Assembly (NCBI GenBank): GCA_030141605.1
Contig: JAQGDQ010000416.1
Span: forward strand, 1 to 62,000
DNA length: 62,000 nt
Source of the DNA: Tubiluchus corallicola
Lineage: Eukaryota; Priapulida; Priapulimorpha; Priapulimorphida; Tubiluchidae
Reading direction: 5' to 3'
The first letter of the stretch is position 1; the number at the start of each line of letters is the position of its first letter. Below are positions 26,501 to 38,700 of this stretch, one piece after another. A program made the position numbers and the translations under genes. Below the pieces are notes generated by a model. The model made no database searches, had not been told where the DNA came from, and saw only the letters and a program-made list of their open reading frames with translations.

Positions 26501-29440
26501 CGTAAACATTGCCTTAATATTAATAAAGAGTATTAAGTCGGGTACGAAACGACATTAAGACGCGTACGTAGTTGTAAGATACACTGATTTGTACAAATAC
26601 ACTGCGTGTAACACCTGTGAATGGGGAACTGTATAATATATGATGCTAAAAACTATTAATCGCTTAGCACAGAGAAATCTTTCTGTAAATGTCAATGAGA
26701 ATTCCTGGTATTTTTAAATCTTTCGTAAGTGTGCATGACATACGCATAAAACGTACAGCTAAATGACTTGAAATATATTATATAGCAGTCTTGCTAGTAC
26801 ACAGGATACACAGTGAAACTTTGTGTATCATGAATCTCCCATCAAAAAATCATGTAAAAGCCAACGCACATTATTTAGCAGCATTTGCAATGCAAATCAC
26901 TATTATGCAAACAGTGAAGTGTAATTGAAGACCGTCTCATGACATGCAAGACCTGCAGCTCGTTTTCTGGGCTCATTATACTCCTGAAAGGGGTTTTGAA
27001 CCATGTTGAGCAAATTTCGCCGTTTCCTTGGCAACGGCAAAATAACGAGGAAATTGGAGCGCAATTACGGAAATAAAATGTTATATACGTTTGTTGTCGT
27101 TCCACGCAAGATTCTACTAACATGCAGGTTTTCAGAATAAATGCTTCTCAATCATTCATCTTCACCATAACTAGCATGTGTATCCTGCGTTAACTCCTGC
27201 AACTCAAGCTAAATACATACAGCACCTAAGATCTGACAGTTTTCTTAAGGGCTGATCACTATGGCTGACGCCATACTGTGAATAAAAGCAAAGCGCGGGC
27301 AATTTTGTTTTAACGCGACATCGTAAATATGTCGCGAAATGACGAAAACATTGGGCGAAAACAAGTAATTCGCTCCACATACCCTATAAATTGTCACTGA
27401 CAATCAATACTAAGTGCACAGATTCGTGAATTTTTCTTGTCCAAGAAATCACACGAACAGTTTAGAGCAAACAGCAACACCCAAATAATACACATATATA
27501 TGTATGTAAGTGTGTAAGTTTACATAAATAAAAATATATGTCGTAACGCCTACACAATTTCCAAACCTACAAAACTTTGAAAAATATTATTTTATTGTAT
27601 GTTTGCACAAATGAGTAATGAATATGAATATTGATTTTATTTTTATTACACTCTTATAATACACTTTATTACACATGGCAGGTTACAAGTGCCAAAATTT
27701 TGTACTATAAGAACGCATTTTAGTACAAAGTGGTATATATACGATCAATACATCATATATGATCAATACAATATCTTCTGCAAGATATACTCCATGGGTT
27801 ATAACCATGGCAAAACATTCCATCTAGTCAAAAGGACTGGAAAATAAGCTTCTTATGCGAACTCAAGCACATATATAAATACACTGATAAAACCGAATCA
27901 GAAATCCGAATCAAAAACGAAAAAAGAGATTACAGCAAAGTAGAAAGTAAAACTAACAAGAGAACAGTACATGCCCGAAGATTGCTCCTATTGTTTGCAT
28001 TATTTCTTAAGATTCAAAAGTATCCTCGTGTATCATTATGGAATTTATTACGTTTCGCAAGCGTGCGAATTTCAATTTCTTCCGCCGAAGTTCAAAACTT
28101 GAAAAATTGCGAGAAACGCCATTTTGAGAAACGTTGTGAAAAACGTGGAGACATTTCTCGAGAAACCGTTTGGAAAAGAAATGGCGAAATTAACTCGATC
28201 AGACGGTTTAACGCACAAGATTCATTGAATGCGGCATTCGACGTGACCGATTGTTTAAAATTCCGGTACCGAACTAACTAAACATTGCTTTGGTAACAAA
28301 AAAACTGAGAAAAACGGGCTAAAGAATAGAGGGATGGCGAAATTGAAGAAACGACTTCAGAATGATGGAAAATGGACGATTATAAAAAGCTGTGAATTTT
28401 TATTTAGGATCCGTCGTGGCATGACAAAAGCATGTTAGGATTATAACTAGAGTGAAACTTCTAACAATGAGTTAAGATAATTCGAAGCAATCTCGTACGT
28501 TGTATATTTGCTAATAACAATTTCGCATGTTACATGTTTGGAAATACGGATGTTGGAGTAAGGCGGGGGGAGGGGGCAAATAAGATGCACAGGAACGAAC
28601 TGCTGTCACAATGAATAAATCAGCGCGAAGAGACAGCAAAACTCGAAGCACGGAATCTTCTACAAAGTGAATATCATTTCTCAAATGTCTCCCATGCAAC
28701 TGGGAATGCAATAAGTTTTCGAATGCATTCAGCTGCACCCCGGCGGCAGGTCTTTTGAAATGCACCTGCACATTGTTCAAAACACGTTTCCTGGCAAGTT
28801 TTTTGTTGTTGACTTTGTAATCATAAAGGTTGAAGGATCTTGTTTGAATAAATAAGTGTTTTTCGATTTATAGCCATGGTAATATTACACCTAATAAGTT
28901 TTTATACGGCGAACAAAAACACCTTTGCATAGATAAAACATCTTGATAAAATCATTAAACTGCAGACTGCAATGATGAAAACTTTTAATCCAATAACTGT
29001 CATGGTTTTTGCGCCTTGACTATTTTGTTAAGGTTTTAGGTTATCTATAAGTCAAGACAATCTATTTTTACAGATCATTATCTTGCAAGAAATTCAGAAA
29101 TTCAATTCTGTAATAAATTGATCGTCAGTGTCGGATGCGTGAGAACTTGTGTTGGAAGAAACATTTTACCAAAACCATTAACAGTGTCTGTGTGCAAAAA
29201 ATACGACTAGTGAACAATCAGTTCCGAGTACTCGAAACTTTCTAGTCGAAAGCCAATCAATATGATTACAAAACGCTGATCAATTAATTATTGATTACAC
29301 AGGGAAACTGAATTACAGAATTTAACTTCTATAAATAAAAACTTACCAATATAATTGCAGTCTAATGAAGTTAAACAAGCCTTTTGAGCACGCAAGTGAA
29401 CAAATTTAAACTTAAATTAGTAGATAATTGAATTAATTAG

Positions 29441-29510
29441 ATGATGATGATGGAGATGATGATGATGATGATAATGATGATGATGATGATGATAATAATA
29501 ATAATAATAT
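29441..29510. repeat. (GAT)n/(AAT)n microsatellite
   Basis: About 23 units of GATGAT with a few variants, passing into AATAAT. Confidence 0.95.
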
Positions 29511-31229
29511 GAATTGACAAGTGAATTTTAAAAATTTTATCATATTATGTACCGAATTTAATAACGTATTTTTGGAAAATTTCGCAGACAAAAAAATACT
29601 TCAAGCAACCTAACCAAAGAGCAGGTTGAAATTTTGCCCGGTTGTGGCAAGCTAAAAGGTAAACAGCGTGGCATTAAATGTTTTATCGTTTGCGTAAAGT
29701 GTCAAAAAACAGAATGGGTACAAGGATAACAAGGACTATATTGATTAAACAAGATTAAAGGGATTAGTGTTTAACATTCAAATACGACCAGTTTACACGC
29801 TAAAACATGGCATAATACCTGCAAGGTATTAGGAAGTGCATGACACAAAAAAGCAAGATAGTGGCAGGTGTACAAAAAACGTATGATTAACAAAACCCTT
29901 TACAAAAAGATTAGCCAAGGCTGCAGTTAATGAAGTGAATATAGTGCACAGTACGATATGTTACTGGCTTACTACCTGAAGTATGAAAGTCCTAAACGAA
30001 CAATTTAAAGTGGGAGTACTAGACAAAACTTCAAAATACGCTTGCTTACTATTATCCCCTAGTTGCTATAGAATGGCATATTAAAGTTTCTACTAAGACG
30101 CTTATCCATTAACTTGTTCTGATAAGAAACCTAACTTATTTACTACATAGCCGTTACAATTACAATTACATATTAAAAACAAGACACTTCTGTTTGGGAG
30201 AATTTTTTTAACCAATCGTTCAAAATCATACGTCATTTTAGACGTACAAGGGTAATCATCAGACACACTTAGCAAGCAATTGCTATTTATCTTCAAGCAT
30301 TCTCAACCAGTTGAAAATCGCCCTCAAACAACAACGATATAATTCAACGAGCGGCTTTTCGACAAACTAGTATTACCCCCTGCGGCCATCGAGTCATGAA
30401 CAAGCCACACGGCTACAACTTGCACAGGTTCGTTAAATGTCGAATCACCCACCATTCACCAATGAGTTAAATCTGTTTCGGCTGACTGTATTTAAAACCG
30501 TAATTTGATTAGAAAACGCCAAAGCGGGCGCTCGTCGATCAATCACTTTACCTTCAAATTACGAGACCTTGTTATTGAATTTGGTGAAATTCGCTAGTGA
30601 GTATGCAATCGGGTCGACAAGTCTTTAATCGACAGTTTCAGCATTTATAATTCTTTTGCGTTGCGTGTATAATACATCATCTTTTGAAAACGAGGTGCAG
30701 TACTGCCACAGCGATCGCACAAGCGGATAAACAATCAAAATAGTTTCTTTACATGTAGGCGGTTACAGTGGTGACATATAAGGAAAGCATTTAGTTTCAA
30801 ATACTTCCTTTGCTGAAGCCGAGAATTAAATTTTCCTATGGTTAAAATTACAAATAAACAAATTGTCGTGAACAATATAAAAACCATTATTTTAAATATC
30901 GCATCATCCTCTACGTCATCATAATCATCATCACCATCATCAGCCATTCATCTGGTTCATATTATCGATTTTAATATATGGCGTTAGAATAGTCAAAATT
31001 CTAGATTACGAAATGTAATGTACTTACTATTACTTAGTATTACTGAAAACTGGTATGTACAAAAACTAATTGGTTATTACGAAGTATCATCACCACTACC
31101 ACCACCATCGCCACGCTCATTAAGTACGATATGAAGGAATGCAAATAACGCAGTTACATGATACTTTCCTTTATCTGGGCATTTATACTAATAACTGACT
31201 TTCTCTAAAACACGCCCAACTTCAGCACC

Positions 31230-31635
31230 TTGGTTTCATGCTATTTTAAACTAAACGTCTCTGGTGGATCAAGACGAATGCCTGAGAACAAATTTAATCA
31301 GGATTCAGCTGCAGCTCATTTGGATTTTATTTTAATTTTGAAAGGCAAGCCGAAAAGCTGCGATGATGTTTGCCAACTGTACGTTCCATATTCCGCATTA
31401 GCCAGCCAGGGAATCAAAACAAATCGTCAGGCGGATTGCAAATTTAATTAAATACAAAGAAAGTTCAAACGTGGTGCGTATATACGAAGACATAATTTCA
31501 TCAAGAGACGGTCTCGCCAAGCGGAATGGAATGGCGTCGAACTGTCGACCAGGGTAATGTAGCAGCTTGTAAAACTGATCGAAATTCATCATGCGTTCTC
31601 GCGTTTGTTTCTTCATCATTACATAATTATACAAT
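31230..31635. promoter_or_regulatory. Candidate conserved non-coding segment
   Basis: Balanced base composition against an AT-rich background, with an AATTTAATTAAAT homeodomain-type core near 31440 and CAGCTGCAGCTC near 31307. Open frames on both strands (73 and 78 codons) show no family motif and are opposed to each other, so I do not call them genes. Confidence 0.2.
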
Positions 31636-31859
31636 CATTAGAATTTATTGCACATATCGATTGCGTAGTCCGCTAGGTGCGCCACTGATATGAAAAGTTA
31701 GCAGTATTACAGTGCATCCTAATACAGCTTAGTTTTCGTAGCACTGTAGTTCAAAAATATCTCTTGTTGTTCTCTAACTTTTACTGTTTCAAATGTTTTT
31801 ATTTGTGATCTCGATACTGCTGCTGCAGTTAGTACACCTGCTTATAGTGATGGTGAGTG

Positions 31860-32045
31860 GCGCTGCTGATGCTGATGATGATGACAATGATAGTGGTGAG
31901 ACCATGATGATGCTGATGACGACGACGACGATGATACTGAAGATAATGATGAAGATCATGATGATGATGGTGGTGGTGGTGGTGGTGGTGGTAGTGGTGG
32001 TGGTGGCAGCGGCGGCGATGGTGGTGGTAGTAACTGTTATGACGA
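31860..32045. repeat. GAT/GAC/GGT trinucleotide array
   Basis: GCTGAT and GATGAC units give way to about 12 GGT/AGT units and GGCGGC. Both strands carry frames of 90 to 116 codons made of D/M/V or H/R runs, explained by the stop-free triplet pattern. Confidence 0.92.
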
Positions 32046-33083
32046 ATGATGCTGATCAGCTGCTGATTTGTATAAATCTTATTACGATTTCGCGATATGA
32101 TCATCTGAACAATAGCGGCGATGATGAATTTGTAACAACATAGATGAACAGGGTAGGAAAAATTTCGTGACAGAAAAGACGCAACTGGTCACTTTTAGAG
32201 TGAGTTAGTCCGTAGGTCATTATAGAGCGGCCGGGAAAATTCTTTTACACTCATGAATGTTTTTATAATCGGTTTTATTCATTGTAATTTCTTTGCCTTG
32301 TGTTATGTAAAACGTGACGAGCTAAGGATAAATAATTAAAGCAAGCAATATGAGAGTGTTGCCTGATTCTGCCATGTGTGAGCACATCAATAATTCACCA
32401 GCGTTCTCTGCTACAAAATGAACAGAGAATGAGGCCAAAAGGCGAATCCACGAGTCAAGCACTATGGATAAGAGGATTTGAATATGAAGATCAGCCAAGC
32501 AGAAATCAATCAATGTCATGATATCATCTAGAGAATTCATAATAATTATATTAAGAGGAGGCTAAATTTCAATTAGCTGTCTACTATTGCTCATACATGA
32601 ACAGAGCTGCCTACTGAACAAGATGGTACCATACTGTGTAACTCTTGGTGGTCTAAATTTGACCTTCATTTAAATTTAAACTTCGTTCATTAACTTTCTT
32701 TACACAAAATGTGATTGTACTTGATGAAATGTAGTTCTTTCGCCATTATCCTGTAATCAAAATAATATATAACACGCAAATCGACTGCAAGCGATTCTGA
32801 AGTAGACATTCCTGTAGACACAACACTGATAAAACGACTAATAATTTTGTAATAAAATATTGAAACAACGATGACTCGTGACTGATGTTTTGGGTGGATA
32901 GTAAGTATAACAGTGAAGAGTAAGAGACGTGACTAAAGGCACATTACTTAGCATTACGCTTACCTGTTCAAAAAAACTTATATAGATAGAAAAAAATTCT
33001 TAATACATGTAATCTGAAATGTTCGCACTATCTGGTAAAACGGCACAGCATTACCATCCCAGGGTGCACCACTGATTCACCAA

Positions 33084-33370
33084 AAAACACGTTATTGATC
33101 TTATTAACAAAATAAAGTAATTTGTACTTTTGTTTAATTAGCGAAAAATGTGCTACCATTGCTCTCTTATTTTTCAAACCTAATCCAAAGTTATTTTAAA
33201 CGATCAACCGTCAAAATGGCAACAGGGAGTTCAAATTTACACGTTTTACGCAGTGTTACTGTTAACGCACGCCCTGTATGCAATAAGACAGCATGCATAT
33301 AAGTGATACAAAAGTTCAAGACAAATGTTTAAGCCTTATTTATGAAAAGTACTCTCTTGTGCTTTCAGGC
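33084..33370. repeat. Dispersed repeat, copy B
   Basis: Partner of 11543..11850, same orientation, about 21.5 kb apart in the same intron. Shared blocks are listed under copy A. Copy B lacks a short segment after AAAATGGC that copy A has. Confidence 0.6.
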
Positions 33371-33374
33371 TGCA

Positions 33375-35630
33375 ACAAATTGGATTATAACAAATGAGCT
33401 TTATACAGATTCTTATATGTTTTACGCTGAACAAAATTTTTTTCCGTAAAAATCTGAGAACGTAGTAATTGTGGTAATTAGTGCTTTGCAATGGCAGGGG
33501 GTGACATAGTTTACATTAATACAGGCAGCATGTCGTTAAAGTTCTCTGAGGAAGTTTAATACTGAAACAGTAGAAATTGTTATTATAGTTACACAGTTGC
33601 TGCCAGGCTAGTACCTTGTTTCTGTGTAACGCTTTATTCTGGACATGAAAACACGCCCCAGGAAAACTTTGTAATGGAGTCTTAAGCTGAGTACATCATC
33701 ATGGTAAAACCACCAAAACAGGTTGGACATCATCTATAAAAACAACCATAAATTGGGTAGTGTGCGTGTGTGCGTGCGTGAGCAGAGAGTGTGCGTCACG
33801 CACGCACGCGCATCACAGTTTTTATGAACGCGAATTTTTACAAGAAGGTCAATTTAAAGCTATGCCAAATCACAGAAAGCATGTTTCCTTCATAGTGAAA
33901 TCAATATCAAGGCTTCAGGCAAGGAGTTGCACGATCACACTAGCAAGAGATTCGAGATTATTCCGAATATATCAATACTGTTCTACTCGCTTTAACAAGA
34001 GTTTATGCGGGTATTAGAACACTGAATCAATTTTAATTAGGGAATGTCGTAGCATCGGTTGGGGACGTGCTAAATAATAAACGATACTAAATAAGTACTT
34101 CGAAAATTTTGAAAATTTAAAGTGCTCCAAAACCCACTACGTTTCTACATCAGCTTTCAATGATGAAAATTTTCACTTGTAACCTTAAAATTCAAATTAT
34201 ATAACATTAGCTATTAAGTAAGTATTATGTTGTAATGTCCAATGTTTTATGGTTCAATTTTTTTCAGTTTATCAGGCTATAATAACTTTGATTTACAGGC
34301 TTTCACTGCTATATTTATCCAAAGTTTATCATAGAATTTAACAGCAGCACCCGTACAGACTGCAGCTCATATAGTTAATCAAGATTCGTCACACATAGTG
34401 CAGTACAAATAGGAGTTTATTATTATCAATAATAATTTACAGTGAACCTGTTATGGTATTATTATTATCTCAGCAGTCTATCCCAGTATCCAGACAGCTA
34501 CCACAAAGAATACAACACAAACGGTAGTCCATACGCATACTGTACCTACAGAGCTCCCACCTTACAACACTGAAGTGTGAAAAATGTGCGTTTAATTACC
34601 TGCAGCAAAAATATGAAATTAATCACGTCATTAGAATTTTAAAATCAATAATAACCACCCCAAAGCCAATTCTATAGCAAAAATATGATGTTGCACAAGC
34701 AAAAAAATACTACAACTGAAATACTTGAAAATTACAATGAGCCTGATGAGAAACATGTATATATTTAATTCTAATTTTTATCCTAATTAGCCAGTACATT
34801 AGCGTTGTTTAACTGCATTTTCAAAAGAGTCCGTGATCATTCATGTTTGAGCTGCAAATGGCAGTTACTTACTTAACATTTAAAAATCGAAAGAAAATAC
34901 TCTTGACATTTTAGGTATTTTTGCAATCCTTGTTCAGCAAATATCAACTGTTTGTTTTTCAAGCACTAAGCATTGTATTGAGTGAAGGGGTGATGAACAA
35001 AACACCATTCTCTAGTGGCAGACTGACAAAAGTGAAGAGGATGAGTGTTTAGACACTAGGAGGAGGATAAGCAAGATTTATGGCAGGTGCCACACGAGGC
35101 AGAATCTTGCCTGAACAGCACTTGTCTCAGAAGTTGCGCCTACTGTATGTACAGAGATGTTTCGGGAGAACAATCGCCAAAGGGTCAATGGCGCAGTGGG
35201 TCATTTACGGTGGTCCTGCATAATCAATCTAATCACATAGGAGCGTCCAGTGCATCATTACAACCCAGCATATCATGTCATTATACGGCACTTGCAGCAA
35301 AACAGATTCAGAGCATAGTAAACCCATTTGAATAATTGGGAGAAAACAAAAGGACAAGTTCACGTCACAAAGTAGACTTAGATAAATTAAACAGTCAAAA
35401 CTTTTGACGCTGATACGTAAATTAGCGAGGTACGCTATGCTAAATATTCTGTTATTTAACTTTTTTTCAAAATGAAAATTGAAAGTGTAACTCAGTGGCT
35501 AACATGTGAGTACAAAAACGTAAAGAATTTCTTTGACAGCTTATTAGACACAAAGTAAGATTTTCAATAAATCATCCATAACACGTGCGTGAGAAGTGAT
35601 GGGCGTCGCTAAATCGAACCCAAGAAAAAC
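33375..35630. other. Intronic, no recognised feature
   Basis: AT-rich sequence with a short GTGCGTGCGTG run near 33765. No gene or repeat family recognised. Confidence 0.4.
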
Positions 35631-35636
35631 TCACAG

Positions 35637-35731
35637 GTAAAAAAGTCAGAGGTAAAAATCACAGGAAAAAAGGAAAAACCCTAACCCTAACTCTGGCTAA
35701 TATTAAATGTGACTTTTTCTTCTGACTTTAC
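35637..35731. repeat. Short telomere-like tract inside a weak inverted repeat
   Basis: Contains CCCTAACCCTAACTCT at about 35679..35694. It is bracketed by GTAAAAAAGTCAGA (35637..35650) and TCTGACTTTAC (35721..35731), which are near-complementary. The left flank also has an internal imperfect repeat of GGTAAAAA(G/A)TCA(G/C)AGG-type units. It may be a fragment of a dispersed repeat; class unknown. Confidence 0.45.
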
Positions 35732-35739
35732 TACTGGTC

Positions 35740-38700
35740 ACCCACTAAATCACAGCCTGGAATTCAATTTTTGGTGATACGCCAAAAAAGTGACAGTAGT
35801 TTACTGTTTAAACCTGAAAAGAATTTAACGTTTCTTTCATGATAAGGCTATAAATGTAAATTATTAATGAGTTCTATAACAAGACTGCACCAATTTACAA
35901 ATTAGTAAATAATTAGAAGTCTACTTCTGTTTCGTTTCAAATTCGCTACCCCTCTATTGATGAAATAATGAGGAATTTTATTACAATGACTTTTACTCCA
36001 CAAAACTAACATTTCTATTTCTTTTATTTATTTCGCTTATGATAGCAGATCACGAGGATCAGTGTGATATCAGCAAAAAAAAATATGTTTATTTCGGACA
36101 TTACCTAGAATCCGGCATAATATAAGTATTTCAATTAGTTCCTAAATTCCATTGACCTTTGTGTGATACCTATAAGGTACCCTTACAACAAATTACATAC
36201 AAGTATGGAAAAAGATGTAAGAATTGACTCGCTTAGTTAGACACAAACAACTACAGACGACTTTCTACTGCTAGAAATGAGACAAGCATTTCATCAAATA
36301 AATAGCCATTCAAATACACATATTGGCGAGGATTTTATGGCGTTCTTACAGTTGTTCAAACAAGTTTCGATTGACTTTGCGGTTTTGAGCAGCAGTATGA
36401 CTAGCAGTCAGTCAGAAACGTTTTCGTCCTAGTCAGCATTTAATTGAATTATACTGAGATAAAGTCAGATTATTTAGAAACGCAAACGGTTATTCATGTT
36501 GTCTTGGTTATAAAATTCGAGGATATGCATTTAATGTTTAACAGTTAAAACTTTTGATGCAATATTGTGAAAACAGTATGAACACAGTTAACATTATGTT
36601 ACTGGTATCAGTTACAGATATGAAAAATTAAAATGCCGCTAAAGTCACGATACTCGTCTCGTGAGCTACTGAGTGTCAGAATGCATAATTTATAGGATGC
36701 ACAGAAAAACTAAAAGTCATTAAAAACTAATTTGCTGAAACTGAATGTTAATTCGATGCACTATAATTAGCGTGACAAAGTAACAGTATTAGGAATTCAA
36801 TGTACGTGGAATTTAATTAAGCCAAAAGAATAAAGAAATCAGGCCTCTGTTACCTTAATACGATGCCTTAAGTGGCAAATATACATAACCAAACTTTCAG
36901 TTACTTAGGCCCTACCACGTGCATCTGATCTTGTTATCTAACTAGATACAACAAAAGTAGAAAACAGATGCTGTAGTGGTTTCACAGGCACAATCAATAC
37001 GTTCTCCTGACGAAACTTATAACTGATTTTATTCGATATGACACGCTAAATAAAATAAACGACCAGTGACAAGGCAGTGGAGAATCCCTACTAAGCACAA
37101 TGGCAATAAAGACAACCGTCCAAATCCCCACAGATGAAGGAAATATCGTCAACTTGTCCACCGTCATGTTTAATTCATGATCTACTAGCTTGCAAATCAG
37201 CAAAAAGCAATTCATTGAAACGTGACCAAGAAAACAATTGACTTCCCTGCAAACAAATCAACGTTTACAAAACACATGTGGGTCATGGAAGCGAGTAATG
37301 AAACTTCGATGGACTATTGTCTAAGTTAAAATGAGAAATGCAATTTCGTCTGGAGTGTTTCTCTTCACAACTCTGGTGCTTTACGATTGCACAATGCTGG
37401 AAACGTTTCCTTCCCAAAGTTACAAGACGAAAACCCAAAGACGAAAAGAGCCATATAAAAAATTAAAAGAAAACAAAGGCTGCGGCTAACTAATTACGTC
37501 TGCGCGAAAAGATACTTAGTTGAAAATTGACAAGGCGTGCAAAGCTTCGAAAGCAAGCTGGAGCTGGCTAGCTTGAGTGCCCCAAATAAAACTCAATATG
37601 TCGTGTTAACGTTTGTCAGAGAGGCCTATTCACTAAAACGTATTTCAGTCAATCAATTTACCAAACATCTAAAAAAAACAAAAACCTTCAAGGACAAATT
37701 TCTCCTCCACATACCAACTTAAAACATCAACTCAGTCACTCAGCCATGAGGATGTTGCACACGTGAACTGGACATGTCACTCGACAGCCGGGAAATATGG
37801 AATAACCTTTAAATTCGAGTCACATCTTCTAGTTCAATACGTTTTTTATACGAGTTAGTTCGCAGCAGGACACAACTCTTCAAATTACATTTAATATGGA
37901 CACTATATGTGTGCAGGGCGGAATGAATGATTCATGCTTAGAGCGCCACAAACGTCGGAGCTCATAAAGAATCTCATCTGTAGTAAAACGTCTCTTACTA
38001 CTTGGAGTGGCGTCATAAAAGAAGAGCTATACATCCCTGAGTAAATGCCTAACCACATTTTTGTAAACGCGTTTTGGTGTATACCAGACCCGACTGTCAT
38101 TCCAAGCGCCGACGAGAATGTATCTACATAATGTGCTTGTTATACATTCATAAGTATGCGTAATCAGTACAGTTATGTCTTTTTGTATAAACAAACGATT
38201 ATTGGAACCTTAATAACCTATATCATCATTACAAAAAAACATGATCATTGCTCAAATTTTCATTTCTTTTACCATCAAATAGATCCGAATACAGTATACC
38301 TAGGTCTATACATATATGTAAATAAGTATCATTTTGTGCACGACCAAGTGAATAAAAATACATTAGTATACATGGTTGCATGCATACATACATTTCAAGT
38401 CTGTTACATATAAGCCTACACAAAGTCTGCGAATATTCGCTGCGCGAGACTTGTTCCAAAATTTTTGAAACATTGGTCATTAGGGTAGATCCATAACATC
38501 TGAGAATATACAAAACATACCAAGTCCTATACTGTCCCCAATGTCCAGTACACTGTACACAACTGCATGAACAACGAACAACAAATCCTAAGAGTTTTAA
38601 TGTGCGTGCTGGCACATTCACTAACAATTGATTTTAGACGTATCGGCGACGACATATCCTACAAGGGTTCTGTAGCATACGATGTTGTCTTATCGAATAT

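Noticed and set aside
27781-27815. CCATGGGTTATAACCATGG near-palindrome
   Set aside because: Short, imperfect and isolated; no related copy or function seen.
38229-38627. 132-codon minus frame in the intron
   Set aside because: No domain, irregular Cys/Tyr-rich composition and a trinucleotide-free AT-rich background; chance frame.
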